Positions 1 through 8,417 of a stretch of DNA of 64,000 nt are shown here, one piece after another. Source of the DNA: Alphaproteobacteria bacterium (GTDB lineage: Bacteria; Pseudomonadota; Alphaproteobacteria; Bin95); NCBI GenBank assembly GCA_020638555.1, contig JACKII010000002.1:186001-250000 (forward strand), written 5' to 3'. The notes under the pieces were generated by a model. The model did no database searches and was not told the DNA's origin. It worked only from the letters and a program-made list of their open reading frames with translations. How positions within the stretch are numbered: the first letter of the stretch is position 1; each line of letters starts with the position of its first letter. The translations under genes were made by a program, and so were the position numbers.

Positions 1-131
1 CATTTGATCAGCGTGCTCTTGCCGTTGCCGTTGGTGCCGAGCAGCACCACGGTCTCGCCCGGCTCGACCCGGAGCGAGACGCCGTGCAGCACCTGCACCG
101 CGCCATAGCCGGCACAGAGGCTTTCGGCCAC
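1..131 (-). CDS. livF: Branched-chain amino-acid-type ABC transporter ATP-binding protein LivF (N-terminal fragment)
   Basis: The second ATPase of a LivFGHMK importer, working on the cytoplasmic face with LivG to energise uptake through LivH/LivM. Only the first 43 codons are inside the window; the rest lies to the left. The fragment reads MAESLCAGYGAVQVLHGVSL and reaches the Walker A P-loop GTNGNGKST, which fixes the ABC family. The start is a GTG at 131, four bases after the livG stop, and no ATG is available nearby, so translational coupling to livG is likely. The LivF assignment rests on position after livG. Confidence 0.85.
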   Translation of the reverse strand, partial: MAESLCAGYGAVQVLHGVSLRVEPGETVVLLGTNGNGKSTLIK

Positions 132-135
132 GATT

Positions 136-885
136 CTACTCGCCAAGATACGCCCTCTCCACGTCCGGGTTCTGCATGATCTCGGCCGGCGCGCCGTCGG
201 CGATCTTGCGGCCGGCGTCGAGCACGGCGATGCGCGTCGAGAAGCCCATGACCGCGCGCATGATGTGCTCGATCATGATGATGGCGACGCCGCGGCCGTT
301 CACCGCCAAGAGGATTTCCAGGATCTCGTCCACCTCGTTGCCGGAAAGGCCAGCCATGGCCTCGTCGGCGATCAGCAGTTCGGGGTGGCAGGCCATGGCG
401 CGGGCGAGTTCCAGCTTGCGCAACTCGATCTGGTTGAGCGCGCGTGCGTCGGTGTCGGCCAGGTGGTCGAGCCGCATCAGGGCCAGGATCTCCCGCGCCT
501 CGGCCAGCAGGCCGCCGGAGCGCTGGCGCGAGCCGACATATTCCAGCGGGATGGCGACATTCTCCGCCACACTCATGCTGGCGAAGGGTCGGGGGATCTG
601 GAAGCTGCGGGCGATGCCGAGGCCGGTGCGGCGGTGGGCGGAGAGACGCGTGATCTCCTGCCCCCGGAACCGGATCGCGCCGGCGTCGGCGATCAGCGTG
701 CCGGCAATGCAGTTGATCAGCGTCGTCTTGCCGGAGCCGTTCGGCCCGATCAGGCCCAGGCGCTCGCCCGGCGCCAGGGCGAGGTCGATGCCGTCCAGGG
801 CCGTGAAGCCGCCGAAGCGCTTGACCACGCCCTCGACTTGGAGAATGGGCTCGCCGCCCAGGCGGAGGAGGGGCGTCTCGCTCAT
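136..885 (-). CDS. livG: Branched-chain amino-acid-type ABC transporter ATP-binding protein LivG
   Basis: A 249-residue ABC ATPase of the LivG type. Walker A is GPNGSGKT at about residues 47-54. The usual LSGGQ signature is replaced by a LNQIELRKLELARA segment, as in a subgroup of LivG proteins, and the Walker B region reads LLIADEAMAGLS, with Ala after the catalytic Glu where Pro is common. The chosen ATG at 885 overlaps the livM stop in an ATGA, so the two genes are translationally coupled. The substrate cannot be read from the ATPase; hydrophobic amino acids, amides or short acids are all possible for this family. Confidence 0.9.
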   Translation of the reverse strand: MSETPLLRLGGEPILQVEGVVKRFGGFTALDGIDLALAPGERLGLIGPNGSGKTTLINCIAGTLIADAGAIRFRGQEITRLSAHRRTGLGIARSFQIPRPFASMSVAENVAIPLEYVGSRQRSGGLLAEAREILALMRLDHLADTDARALNQIELRKLELARAMACHPELLIADEAMAGLSGNEVDEILEILLAVNGRGVAIIMIEHIMRAVMGFSTRIAVLDAGRKIADGAPAEIMQNPDVERAYLGE

Positions 886-1832
886 GGCCGGCGCCTCACG
901 CGGGCGAGCGCCTGCCGGGCGAGGCCGACCAGACCCTGCGGCGCCAGGACGACGAAGCCGACCAGGGTCACGCCGACGATCAGCAGGTTCAGCTCGGAGG
1001 AAATGGTCACCGTCGCCCATTGTTGCAGCGAGCCCAGCAGCACCGCGCCGATCACCGGGCCGAACCAGGTGGTGGTGCCGCCCACCATCGGCATGGCGAT
1101 GGCGTTGACCGCATAGGTCAGGTTGAAGGCCGAGGTCGGCTCGACATAGGTGACGTAAAAGGGGTAGGGCGCGCCGGCAATGCCCATCAGCGCGCCGCTG
1201 AGGGTGGTGGCGATCAGCTTCAGCCGCAGCGTCGGCACGCCCATGCATTCGGCCGCCACCTCGTCGTCTCGGATGGCGGCGAAGCCGCGGCCGATCTTGG
1301 ACCGCGCGATGTAGCGGGCGATGGCGACGGCGGCGACGGCCAGCGCCAGCATCAGGCTGAACAGGCCCTCGATATAGTTGTCGAAAAAGGGCACCTCCGC
1401 CGGCGGGATGACATAGGAGCCGGAGGCGCCGCCGACATAATCCCAGTTGGCGACCATCGTCTCCAGCACCACCGCCAGCGCCAGGGTGGCGATGGAGAAG
1501 AACACGCCGCGCAGGCGCAGGGTCAGATAGCCGGCGGCCAGACCGATCAGCCCCGCCACCAGGGCGGCCACCGGCAGGATCGCCAGCAGCGGCAGGCCCA
1601 GCCACTTGTTCAGGGCGATGGTGGTGTAGGCGCCGACGGCGAAAAAGGCGGCGCTGCCGAAATTCACATAGCCGGTGAAGCCGCCCAGAATGTTCCAGGC
1701 GGTGGCCAGCACGACGAATTGCAGTACCACATAGCCGGCATAGAACAGGAAGTTGGAGTCGACATGGCGGGTGGCAAGCGCGCCGCCCAGCACCAGCAGC
1801 ACCGCCAGGGGCGCGAACCAGTCGATGCGCAT
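882..1832 (-). CDS. livM: Branched-chain amino-acid-type ABC transporter permease LivM
   Basis: A 316-residue inner-membrane permease rich in hydrophobic segments, with the LivM/LivH (BPD_transp_2) pattern: a FTGYVNFGSAAFFAVGAY segment after the first helices and the cytoplasmic EAA-like loop around DDEVAAECMGVP that contacts the ATPases. It would form the translocation path together with LivH. The start ATG at 1832 lies six bases after the livH stop and its own stop overlaps livG. The C-terminus ends in a basic tail, as expected on the cytoplasmic side. Confidence 0.9.
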   Translation of the reverse strand: MRIDWFAPLAVLLVLGGALATRHVDSNFLFYAGYVVLQFVVLATAWNILGGFTGYVNFGSAAFFAVGAYTTIALNKWLGLPLLAILPVAALVAGLIGLAAGYLTLRLRGVFFSIATLALAVVLETMVANWDYVGGASGSYVIPPAEVPFFDNYIEGLFSLMLALAVAAVAIARYIARSKIGRGFAAIRDDEVAAECMGVPTLRLKLIATTLSGALMGIAGAPYPFYVTYVEPTSAFNLTYAVNAIAMPMVGGTTTWFGPVIGAVLLGSLQQWATVTISSELNLLIVGVTLVGFVVLAPQGLVGLARQALARVRRRP

Positions 1833-1838
1833 GGCCCC

Positions 1839-2705
1839 CTACCTCCCGAACAGGCCGGCGGGGCGCACCGCCAGCGTTACCAGCAGGAAGCCGAACGCCA
1901 CCGCCGGCGCCCAGGACGGGCCATAGAAGGTGGCGACCATGCTTTCGACCACCCCCAGAATGATGGCGGCGACGATGGTGCCGCCGATGCTGCCCATGCC
2001 GCCCAGGACGACGATGGCGAACACCCGGCCGATATAGAGCCGCCCCAGCGACGGCTCCACCGGCCCCAGCATGATCAGCAGCGACCCGGCGATGGCCGTG
2101 GTGGCGAGGCCGATGCCGAAGGCGATCTGCTTGGTCCTGACCGGGTCGGCGCCCATCAGTTGCAGCGCCAGCCGGTCCTGCGCCACCGCCAGGATGGCGC
2201 GGCCGGTGAAGGTTTTGGAGAGATAGAGATAGATCGCGCCCGCCGTCGCCATCGCCACCGCGAACGGCACCAGCATGCGGAAGGGCAGCCCGACCGGGCC
2301 GATATGGATCGCCTGGCCGATATAGGCGGTCTCCACCAGGCGGTAGTCGACGCCGAAGGTCATGATCAGCAGGACCTCCAGAATGAACATGATGCCGAAA
2401 AAAAAGGCGAGGCCGCGCAGGGTCTCGTCGCCGCGCCGCTCGAAGCTGGCGTAATAGACGCTGTAGAGGCCGACGCCGATGCAGAAGAAGACCGGCGTCA
2501 GCAGCACGCCCGCCAGCACCGGGTCGAGCCCCAGATGCTCGTGCAGCACGAAGGTGCAGAACGAGCCCAGCACGATGAAAGCCGGATGGGCGATGTTGAC
2601 GATGTCGAGCTGGCCGAAGGAAATGGTCAGCCCGATCGTCACCGCCGCATAGAAGCCGCCCAGCAACACGCCGGCCGCGAGGGCGTTCAGGAAGAGATCG
2701 AGCAC
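1839..2705 (-). CDS. livH: Branched-chain amino-acid-type ABC transporter permease LivH
   Basis: A 288-residue inner-membrane permease partner of LivM. It carries the LivH hallmark LTISFGQLDIVNIAHPAF near residues 27-44 and the loop AVAQDRLALQLMGADP that corresponds to the coupling helix. The start is GTG at 2705, preceded by GAGG with suitable spacing. It is first of the transport-complex genes after the binding protein, from which it is separated by 64 bases containing a perfect hairpin. Substrate is unknown from sequence alone. Confidence 0.9.
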   Translation of the reverse strand: MLDLFLNALAAGVLLGGFYAAVTIGLTISFGQLDIVNIAHPAFIVLGSFCTFVLHEHLGLDPVLAGVLLTPVFFCIGVGLYSVYYASFERRGDETLRGLAFFFGIMFILEVLLIMTFGVDYRLVETAYIGQAIHIGPVGLPFRMLVPFAVAMATAGAIYLYLSKTFTGRAILAVAQDRLALQLMGADPVRTKQIAFGIGLATTAIAGSLLIMLGPVEPSLGRLYIGRVFAIVVLGGMGSIGGTIVAAIILGVVESMVATFYGPSWAPAVAFGFLLVTLAVRPAGLFGR

Positions 2706-2726
2706 GGAGGCCTCGCTGTCGTCAGG

Positions 2727-2760
2727 CCGTCATGGCTTGCCCCGGGGGATGCCATGACGG
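2727..2760 (-). promoter_or_regulatory. Perfect intergenic hairpin between the binding-protein gene and livH
   Basis: A 10-bp perfect inverted repeat, CCGTCATGGC (2727-2736) and GCCATGACGG (2751-2760), with a 14-base loop, in the 64-base gap between the substrate-binding-protein gene and livH. There is no T-tract. In ABC importer operons such stem-loops commonly protect the upstream binding-protein message and attenuate the permease genes so that binding protein is made in excess; that role is inferred here from position. Confidence 0.6.
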
Positions 2761-2769
2761 CAGAGGCCC

Positions 2770-4047
2770 TTATTGCGCGTAGGGGTAGTGGAGCGTGCCG
2801 GACTTCCACTGTTCCGGCCAGAGCACGACGCGCTTGCCGGCGTGGGTGAACTGCTCCAGGCCGCTGTCGTCGACGCCCTGGAACTGCACCATCAGCGCCC
2901 GCGGCGTCGACCATTCGCCGTTCGGCGCGAAGGTGACGTCGCCGACCACGGTCTTGTGGGTGTGGCTGCGGATATAGTCGGCCAGCTTCTGCTGATCCAG
3001 CGAGCCGACCGCGTTCACCGCATTGCCCAGCAATTGCAGATAGGCATAGGCGTAGGGCGGCAGGTAATAGCCCAGCGGGTCGACGCCCTGGCCCTTGGCT
3101 CTTTCCTGGTATTTCTTCAGGAATTCCTCGACGCCTTCGAATTTCAGCGTCGGCTCCGGCACCCAGAAATCGTAGTTGACGATGCCGTTCAGCGAGGCGC
3201 CGAGCTTCGAGAGCAGCGAGGCGTATTGCAGGCCGACCATGCCGCCGCCCAGCAGCTTGGCCTTGAGCCCGACCTCGTTGATGGCGCGCACCATGCCGGC
3301 GGAATCCGGCGGGTAGGAGGCGATGAACACCATGTCCGGCGCTTCGGCCTGGATGGCGCGGACGATGGGGGTGAAGTCGGCGGTGGCCGCCGGGTAGGTC
3401 TTGTCATAGACGATTTTCAGGCCGGCCTTGTTCGCATTCTCGCGCGCGCCGTCCAGTGCGTTGCGGGCGAATTCCGCGTCGGCGCCGACCAGGGCGACGG
3501 TTGCGGGCTTCGGCGTCTGCGCCATGCCGATGTCGAAGAAGCCGGCCGACCAGTCCGAGCGCGGATGCGGGCCGGCGGGCATGATCTGGAAATAGTTCGG
3601 GTAGTGGAATTTCTCGTTCACGGCCAGGCCGAACAGGCTCATGAACACCATTTTGCGGCTCATGACGATGGGCATGGCCGGCGCCACCATGTTGGTGGCA
3701 TAGCCGCTGACCACCAGGTCGACATTGTCGAGCGTCAGCAGCTTGGTGTAGATGCCGGGAACGGTCGAGGGGTTGGTCTGGTCGTCGTAATAGACGAACT
3801 CCACCGGCCGACCCAGCAGGCCCCCCGCCTTGTTGATATCGTCGCGCCAGATTTCCATGGCGATCAGGGCGGCCTTGCCGGCACCGGCGAGTCCGCCGGT
3901 CAGCGCCATGGAGAAGCCGATCTTCACCGGCTTTTGCGGCGAGGCGGCGCTGCTGGGCTGCAAGGGCGCCGCCAGCGTCAGCGCGGCGGCAAAGGCGGTG
4001 GCACCCAGTTTCAGCGCCCATCGGCGCGTCGCGGAGAAGCGTATCAT
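2770..4047 (-). CDS. ABC transporter substrate-binding protein (Leu/Ile/Val-binding type, Peripla_BP_6)
   Basis: A 425-residue periplasmic solute-binding protein, first gene of the liv-type operon. The N-terminus MIRFSATRRWALKLGATAF is a signal sequence with a Tat-like TRRWALK motif and a probable cleavage near SSAAS. The mature part starts with KIGFSMALTGGLAGAGKAAL and GGLLGRPVEFVYYDDQTNPS, standard for type I amide/branched-chain amino-acid binders. I chose the ATG at 4047, which places the signal peptide at the terminus; in-frame codons further upstream would add 27 residues without signal character. It delivers the ligand to LivHM. The ligand is not identifiable; the neighbouring genes do not settle it. 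Confidence 0.88.
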   Translation of the reverse strand: MIRFSATRRWALKLGATAFAAALTLAAPLQPSSAASPQKPVKIGFSMALTGGLAGAGKAALIAMEIWRDDINKAGGLLGRPVEFVYYDDQTNPSTVPGIYTKLLTLDNVDLVVSGYATNMVAPAMPIVMSRKMVFMSLFGLAVNEKFHYPNYFQIMPAGPHPRSDWSAGFFDIGMAQTPKPATVALVGADAEFARNALDGARENANKAGLKIVYDKTYPAATADFTPIVRAIQAEAPDMVFIASYPPDSAGMVRAINEVGLKAKLLGGGMVGLQYASLLSKLGASLNGIVNYDFWVPEPTLKFEGVEEFLKKYQERAKGQGVDPLGYYLPPYAYAYLQLLGNAVNAVGSLDQQKLADYIRSHTHKTVVGDVTFAPNGEWSTPRALMVQFQGVDDSGLEQFTHAGKRVVLWPEQWKSGTLHYPYAQ

Positions 4048-4277
4048 CGAGCGGAGTCTCCCTGCTTGCTCGCCCCGGCACGCTGTTGGCGCAACGTCCT
4101 CGCCGGGACCCTGCGACAAGTTAAGCACGAGGCGAACCGATCCGGGAAGTCCGTTCGGGCAGGCGTCCGCCGACAGGTGCGGCGACGGCGGTACGGAAAT
4201 ACCAGTATCGCGTTGGTACGAGGTCTCGGACTATACTGCACCCTTATGCTGTACGCGTTACCGACAAAGGCCTCCGC
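4048..4277. promoter_or_regulatory. Divergent intergenic region between the liv operon and the HtrA-like gene
   Basis: This 230-base gap must hold the promoters for both the minus-strand transporter operon and the plus-strand HtrA-like gene. A TATACT at 4232-4237 could serve as a -10 for the plus gene, but no -35 at normal spacing is convincing. GGTACG occurs twice, at about 4192 and 4215. No gene is seen. Confidence 0.35.
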
Positions 4278-5252
4278 ATGACCGCGTCCGACTGGGACAT
4301 TCCTGAGGAGATGAACCCGAAGGCGGAGGACTATGCCTTTGACATCGTCCGCGCCCTGGCTGCGGTGGTCAGTCTGCATTGCTATGTGCCGCCCGACGCC
4401 TTCACCGCCCACACGCTGGGTCTGGAGCGGGGCGGCAGCGGCGTGGTGATCGACGAGGCGGGCCTGATCGTCACCATCGGCTATCTGGTGACCGAGGCGG
4501 AGACGATCTGGATCAACACCGGCGACGGCCGGGCCATTGCCGGCCACGCGCTGGCGGTCGACCAGGAAACCGGCTTCGGCCTGGTGCAGGCGCTGGGGGA
4601 TTTGCGGCTGCCGGCGCTGGTGCTGGGCGACTCGGACGCGTTGGAGGTCGGCGACGATTGCATCCTCGCCGCCGGTGGCGGCCGGCGCAACGCCGTCGCC
4701 ACGCGCCTTGCGGCCCGGCACGAGTTCGCGGGCTATTGGGAGTATGCGCTGGAGGATGCGTTCTTCACCGTGCCGGCGCATCCGTTCTGGGGCGGCGCCG
4801 GCCTGATCGGCCCGGATGGGCGGTTGCACGGCATCGGCTCGCTGGTGCTGCAACAGGGCGGCCGGCGCAAGTCGCGCGTCGACATGAACATGGTGGTGCC
4901 GATCGCGCTGCTGAAGGGCATCCTGCCGGACCTGCTGAGCCAGGGGCGGGCGAACCGGCCGTCGCGGCCGTGGCTGGGCCTCTATGCGGCGGAGGATGGC
5001 GATTCCGTGGTGGTGGCCGGCGTCGCCGACCATGGCCCGGCCGAGCAGGCGGGACTGGAAATCGGCGACCGCATCGTCGCCATCGGCGACACCGAGATTC
5101 CGAACCTGATGGGGCTTTGGCGCGGGATCTGGTCCTGCGGCCAGGCCGGCGCCGAGGTCCCGCTCAGACTGCTGCGGCAGGACGAATTGATCGACGTCAC
5201 CGTGAAATCCGCCGACCGCATCAGCCTGCTGCGAACCCCGGCAATGCACTGA
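4278..5252 (+). CDS. HtrA/DegP-like trypsin-fold protein with PDZ domain, predicted protease-dead
   Basis: A 324-residue protein with an S1C (HtrA) fold followed by a PDZ domain at about 225-315 (PWLGLYA...GPAEQAGLEIGDRIVAIGD). The core motif GGSGVVIDEAGLIVTIGYLV matches HtrA GSGVVID..GYIVTNNHVV, but the catalytic His position is Tyr69. The Asp region reads ETGFGLVQ instead of TDLALI, putting Gly99 at the Asp position. The GNSGGP serine loop reads PFWGGAG, with Trp171 at the Ser position. All three catalytic residues are therefore missing. No signal peptide is visible, so a cytoplasmic binding or scaffold role is more likely than proteolysis; its ligand is unknown. It stands alone between the liv and cio operons. 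Confidence 0.75.
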   Translation: MTASDWDIPEEMNPKAEDYAFDIVRALAAVVSLHCYVPPDAFTAHTLGLERGGSGVVIDEAGLIVTIGYLVTEAETIWINTGDGRAIAGHALAVDQETGFGLVQALGDLRLPALVLGDSDALEVGDDCILAAGGGRRNAVATRLAARHEFAGYWEYALEDAFFTVPAHPFWGGAGLIGPDGRLHGIGSLVLQQGGRRKSRVDMNMVVPIALLKGILPDLLSQGRANRPSRPWLGLYAAEDGDSVVVAGVADHGPAEQAGLEIGDRIVAIGDTEIPNLMGLWRGIWSCGQAGAEVPLRLLRQDELIDVTVKSADRISLLRTPAMH

Positions 5253-5292
5253 GGCGGGCATTGGCTGCGGCGCTGGTGCCTCGGCCCGCGGA

Positions 5293-5406
5293 TCATGCCA
5301 GGACCAGGCGAAGCAGGGTCGCCACCAGGCCGAGCGCCAGCACGCTCGCAACCCAGATGGCCACCATCCAGCCCAGCCGCTTCCAGAGCGATGCGGCCGG
5401 CGGCAT
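5293..5406 (-). CDS. DUF2474 small subunit of cytochrome bd-type oxidase
   Basis: A 37-residue single-span membrane protein, starting MPPAASLWKRLGWMVAIWV and ending in a hydrophobic helix. It follows cioB directly: its ATG at 5406 shares one base with the cioB TGA. Small one-helix proteins of the DUF2474 and CydX kinds are regular third subunits of cytochrome bd oxidases and stabilise the haem-bearing complex. The position, length and RLGWMVAIW pattern support DUF2474; a direct functional test does not exist in the sequence. Confidence 0.75.
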   Translation of the reverse strand: MPPAASLWKRLGWMVAIWVASVLALGLVATLLRLVLA

Positions 5407-6410
5407 CAGTGATAGCCCTGCGATCCGGCCTTGCCGCGAAACACCCAATAGGCCCAGGCGGTGTAGGCCAGGATCATGGGCACGATGACGACGGTGCCCA
5501 CCAGCAGAAACGCCTGGCTCTCCGGCGGCGATGCCGCCTCCCAGATCGTCACGGCCTGGGGCACGGCATAGGGGTAAATGCTGATGCCAAGGCCCAAAAA
5601 GCCCAGCAGAAACAGGCCGAGCGCCATCAGGAACGGACGGCGCTCGTCCTGGCGGGCGAGGCTGCGGAAGAACACATACGCACAGCCCAGCACCAACAGC
5701 GGAACCGGCAGCGTCAGCAGCATTTGCGGGAACTGGAACCAGCGGGTCCAGTAGGCGAAATTCAGGAACGGCGTCCAAAGGCTGACCGCGGCGAGGGCGG
5801 CCAGGGTGGCGATGCCGAGCCCAAAGGCCATGCGGCGCGCGCGCGCCTGCCCCGGCCCGTCGGTCTTCCAGATCAGCCAGGTCGCGCCCAGCAGGCCATA
5901 GCCGAGCGCGACGGATACGCCGGTCAGAAGGCTGAACGGGCTCAGCCAGTCGAGCCAGCCGCCCGCATACATGTTGTTCTCGACACGAATGCCCTGGAGG
6001 ATGGCGCCGAGCGTGATCCCCTGCGCCAGCGCCGCCACGGCGGAGCCGGTCGTGAAGGCCAGGTCCCAGAGTCGGCGATGACCGGGGTCGCGCCAGCGAA
6101 ACTCGAAGGCGACGCCCCGGAAGATCAGGCCGAGCAGCATGGCGATGATCAAGGGATAGGTCGCCGGCAGGATGATCGCATAGGCCAGCGGAAACATCGC
6201 CATCAGCCCGCCGCCGCCCAGGATAAGCCAGGTCTCGTTGCCATCCCAGACCGGTGCGATGGAGTTCATGGCCCGGTCCCGCTCCTCGCCGACCGCGAAG
6301 CCGGGAAACAGCAGGCCGATGCCGAGGTCGAACCCGTCCATGGCGACATAGGCGAAAATGGCGAAGCCGATAATGCCGGCCCAGACGACGGTCAGATCGA
6401 TGCCAGACAT
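5406..6410 (-). CDS. cioB: Cytochrome bd-type (cyanide-insensitive) ubiquinol oxidase subunit II
   Basis: A 334-residue polytopic subunit II of cytochrome bd oxidase. The N-terminus carries the family signature YVAMDGFDLGIGLLFP and later GNETWLILGGGGLMAMFPLAYA, both diagnostic of CydB/CioB. It pairs with subunit I to oxidise ubiquinol and reduce oxygen at the inner membrane without pumping protons. The start at 6410 lies four bases after the cioA stop, and the gene overlaps the DUF2474 gene, giving a three-gene operon. Confidence 0.93.
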   Translation of the reverse strand: MSGIDLTVVWAGIIGFAIFAYVAMDGFDLGIGLLFPGFAVGEERDRAMNSIAPVWDGNETWLILGGGGLMAMFPLAYAIILPATYPLIIAMLLGLIFRGVAFEFRWRDPGHRRLWDLAFTTGSAVAALAQGITLGAILQGIRVENNMYAGGWLDWLSPFSLLTGVSVALGYGLLGATWLIWKTDGPGQARARRMAFGLGIATLAALAAVSLWTPFLNFAYWTRWFQFPQMLLTLPVPLLVLGCAYVFFRSLARQDERRPFLMALGLFLLGFLGLGISIYPYAVPQAVTIWEAASPPESQAFLLVGTVVIVPMILAYTAWAYWVFRGKAGSQGYH

Positions 6411-6414
6411 GGCG

Positions 6415-7827
6415 TTACCCTCCCTTCACCGGGGATGCCCCGACACCGGCCGCGGGCGTGATGCCGGAGGCGCGGTAGGGGGAGTTCGACAATTCCGGCT
6501 CGCCCCGCTGCGGCGGCTTCGCCATGAGACGCAGGATGTAGTAGATGCCCAGGCCGAAGACGCAGCAATACACCACCACGAAGGCGATCAGCGAGGTGGC
6601 GACCGCGGGCGCGGCCAGCGGCGAGGCGGACTCCGACGTGCGCAGCAAGCCATAGACGGTGAAGGGCTGCCGCCCCACTTCGGTCGTGACCCAACCGGCA
6701 ATGACGGCCACCAGGCCGGACGGCCCCATCGCCACCGCCGCGCGGTGCAGCCAGGCTGAATCGTAGAGCCTGGACCGGTAGCGGGCGACCGCGCTCCAGA
6801 GGCCGATGGCCAGCATCGCGAAGCCGAGCGCCACCATGATGCGGAACGACCAGAACACGATCACGACCGGCGGCCAGTCGGCCTTCGGAAAGTCGGTCAA
6901 TCCCGGCAGCGGTGCGAACGGGTCGTGCTTCAGGATCAGCGAGCCCAGATAGGGCAGGGCGATTTCGTAATGCACGCGTGCGTCCTGGTTGCTCGGCAGG
7001 CCGAACAGGACCAGGGGGGCGCCGTCGGGGCTGGGGGCGAAGTCGCCTTCCATCGCCAGCACCTTGACCGGCTGGTGCTCCAGCGAGTTGAGCCCGTGCT
7101 GGTCGCCGGCGATGATCTGGACCGGCGTGACCAGCACGGCCATCCACATCGCCATCGAGAACATGGTGCGGGCGCCGGGATTGGTTCGGTCCCGCAGCAG
7201 ATGCCAGGCGCCGACGCCGCCGACGAGAAAGGCGGTCGTCAAATAGGCGGCGAGCGCGGTGTGGACCAGTCGGTAGGGAAAGCTGGGAGAGAAAATGATC
7301 GGCCACCACGAACCGTCGGGCACGAACTGGCCGGCCGGGTTGATCGCATAGCCGGTGGGGGTTTGCATCCAGCTGTTGACCGAGATGATCCAGGTGGCGG
7401 AGATCAGCGTGCCCAGGGCCACCATGCAGGTGGCGAAGAAATGCAATCGCGGGCCGACCTTGTTGGCGCCGAACAGCATGACGCCCAGGAACCCGGCCTC
7501 CAGGAAAAACGCCGTCATCACCTCATAGGCCATCAGCGGGCCGATGATCGGTCCGGCCTTGTGCGAGAATTCCGACCAGTTGGTGCCGAACTGATAGGCC
7601 ATGACGATGCCGGAAACGACGCCCATGCCGAAGACGACCGCAAAAATCTTGAGCCAGTAGCGGTAGAGGTTCGCATAAACGCCGCGGCCGGTTTTCAGCC
7701 AAAGCCCTTCGAGCACCATCAGATAGCTGGCAAGCCCGATGGTGATGGCCGGGAAGATGAAGTGAAACGAGACCGTGAACGCGAACTGGATCCGCGCCAG
7801 GATCACCGGATCGAATTGCTCGAACAT
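6415..7827 (-). CDS. cioA: Cytochrome bd-type (cyanide-insensitive) ubiquinol oxidase subunit I
   Basis: A 470-residue subunit I bearing the haems of a bd-type quinol oxidase. His22 in FTVSFHFIFPAITIG matches the high-spin haem ligand, and the His in FPYRLVHTALAAYLTTAF (about residue 190) matches a haem b558 ligand. The quinol-binding Q loop is short, as in CioA rather than E. coli CydA, which is why I name it cio. An AAAGGG ribosome site precedes the ATG at 7827. No perfect FNR-type palindrome is visible upstream, so oxygen control cannot be called from sequence. Confidence 0.92.
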   Translation of the reverse strand: MFEQFDPVILARIQFAFTVSFHFIFPAITIGLASYLMVLEGLWLKTGRGVYANLYRYWLKIFAVVFGMGVVSGIVMAYQFGTNWSEFSHKAGPIIGPLMAYEVMTAFFLEAGFLGVMLFGANKVGPRLHFFATCMVALGTLISATWIISVNSWMQTPTGYAINPAGQFVPDGSWWPIIFSPSFPYRLVHTALAAYLTTAFLVGGVGAWHLLRDRTNPGARTMFSMAMWMAVLVTPVQIIAGDQHGLNSLEHQPVKVLAMEGDFAPSPDGAPLVLFGLPSNQDARVHYEIALPYLGSLILKHDPFAPLPGLTDFPKADWPPVVIVFWSFRIMVALGFAMLAIGLWSAVARYRSRLYDSAWLHRAAVAMGPSGLVAVIAGWVTTEVGRQPFTVYGLLRTSESASPLAAPAVATSLIAFVVVYCCVFGLGIYYILRLMAKPPQRGEPELSNSPYRASGITPAAGVGASPVKGG

Positions 7828-8149
7828 GCTGGAACCCTTTCAGCCGGGATGGGGCTGTGACGGGGCTGTCGACGAACCGAATGGCCGCTATCCGGCGACC
7901 ACACGGACCGGAACGAACTTCGCGATGGCGGTCGTTTTGGCTGGAGGCGGTGGCGTCGGGCCCGACCGTCGAAGACGCCTTTCTGACATGGACGATGGAG
8001 CAAGGGCGTCAACACGGTGTGCCATTTGGTCCGGCGGACGGGCATGCCGGGCGGCGGCCTCGCCGTCTTCGCGTGCGGGCCGGGAGGCAAGCGGCTGGCC
8101 GTCCACGGCGATCTGTGCGGTTTCGTCCCAAAATCGGGCGCGGCAGCCG
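7828..8149. other. Intergenic region between cioA and the tRNA promoter
   Basis: About 320 bases upstream of cioA. Several frames stay open on both strands, but none has a ribosome site, a coherent composition or a recognisable product, so I call no gene. The cioA promoter must lie here; I cannot place it with confidence. Confidence 0.4.
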
Positions 8150-8180
8150 TTGACAGAGCCGCGCCGTGGCGGCATATAAC
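8150..8180 (+). promoter_or_regulatory. Sigma-70-type promoter of the tRNA gene
   Basis: A consensus -35 TTGACA (8150-8155) is followed after 17 bases by CATATA (8173-8178), or after 19 bases by TATAAC (8175-8180). The predicted start, around 8186, leaves a leader of about 45 bases before the tRNA at 8231. This is the clearest promoter in the first 20 kb. Confidence 0.65.
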
Positions 8181-8230
8181 GGCCTCTCGCGCGGCCCTGG
8201 CGTTCCGGCAGGGCGCGGCGCGGTCCGGTT

Positions 8231-8305
8231 GGCGGGATAGCTCAGCGGTAGAGCAGGGGAATCATAATCCCTTGGTCGGGGGTTCAAATCCCTCTCCCGC
8301 TACCA
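8231..8305 (+). tRNA. tRNA-Met (anticodon CAT)
   Basis: A complete cloverleaf can be folded. The acceptor stem is GGCGGGA with TCCCGCT (one G-U pair), the D arm GCTC/GAGC, and the anticodon arm GGGGA-ATCATAA-TCCCT with anticodon CAT. The T arm carries GTTCAAATC, the discriminator is A, and the 3' CCA is encoded. CAT is read as elongator methionine; a lysidine-modified isoleucine tRNA shares this anticodon and cannot be fully excluded. The first base pair is not the mismatch typical of initiator tRNA. Confidence 0.92.
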
Positions 8306-8417
8306 ACCGAACCACCCCTCTTCCTCCTCGTGAAAACGCTTGGCGACCGGGCTACTCAGCTCCGGGGCGAGCGCCTATGTAGAACGCCACGACTCGTTAC
8401 GAGGAAGGACCCCGACC

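Noticed and set aside
1020..2849. A 609-residue open frame on the plus strand opposite livM and livH
   Set aside because: It is antisense to well-conserved permease genes, its composition is Gln/His/Arg/Gly-rich as expected from the complement of GC-biased codons, and no domain is seen.
7857..8179. Open frames in the cioA-tRNA gap as a small gene
   Set aside because: Several frames on both strands are open over the same DNA, none has a ribosome site or structured composition, and one runs into the tRNA promoter.
8231..8305. tRNA gene as an integration (att) site for a mobile island
   Set aside because: No integrase gene and no repeated tRNA 3' end is visible downstream within the window.
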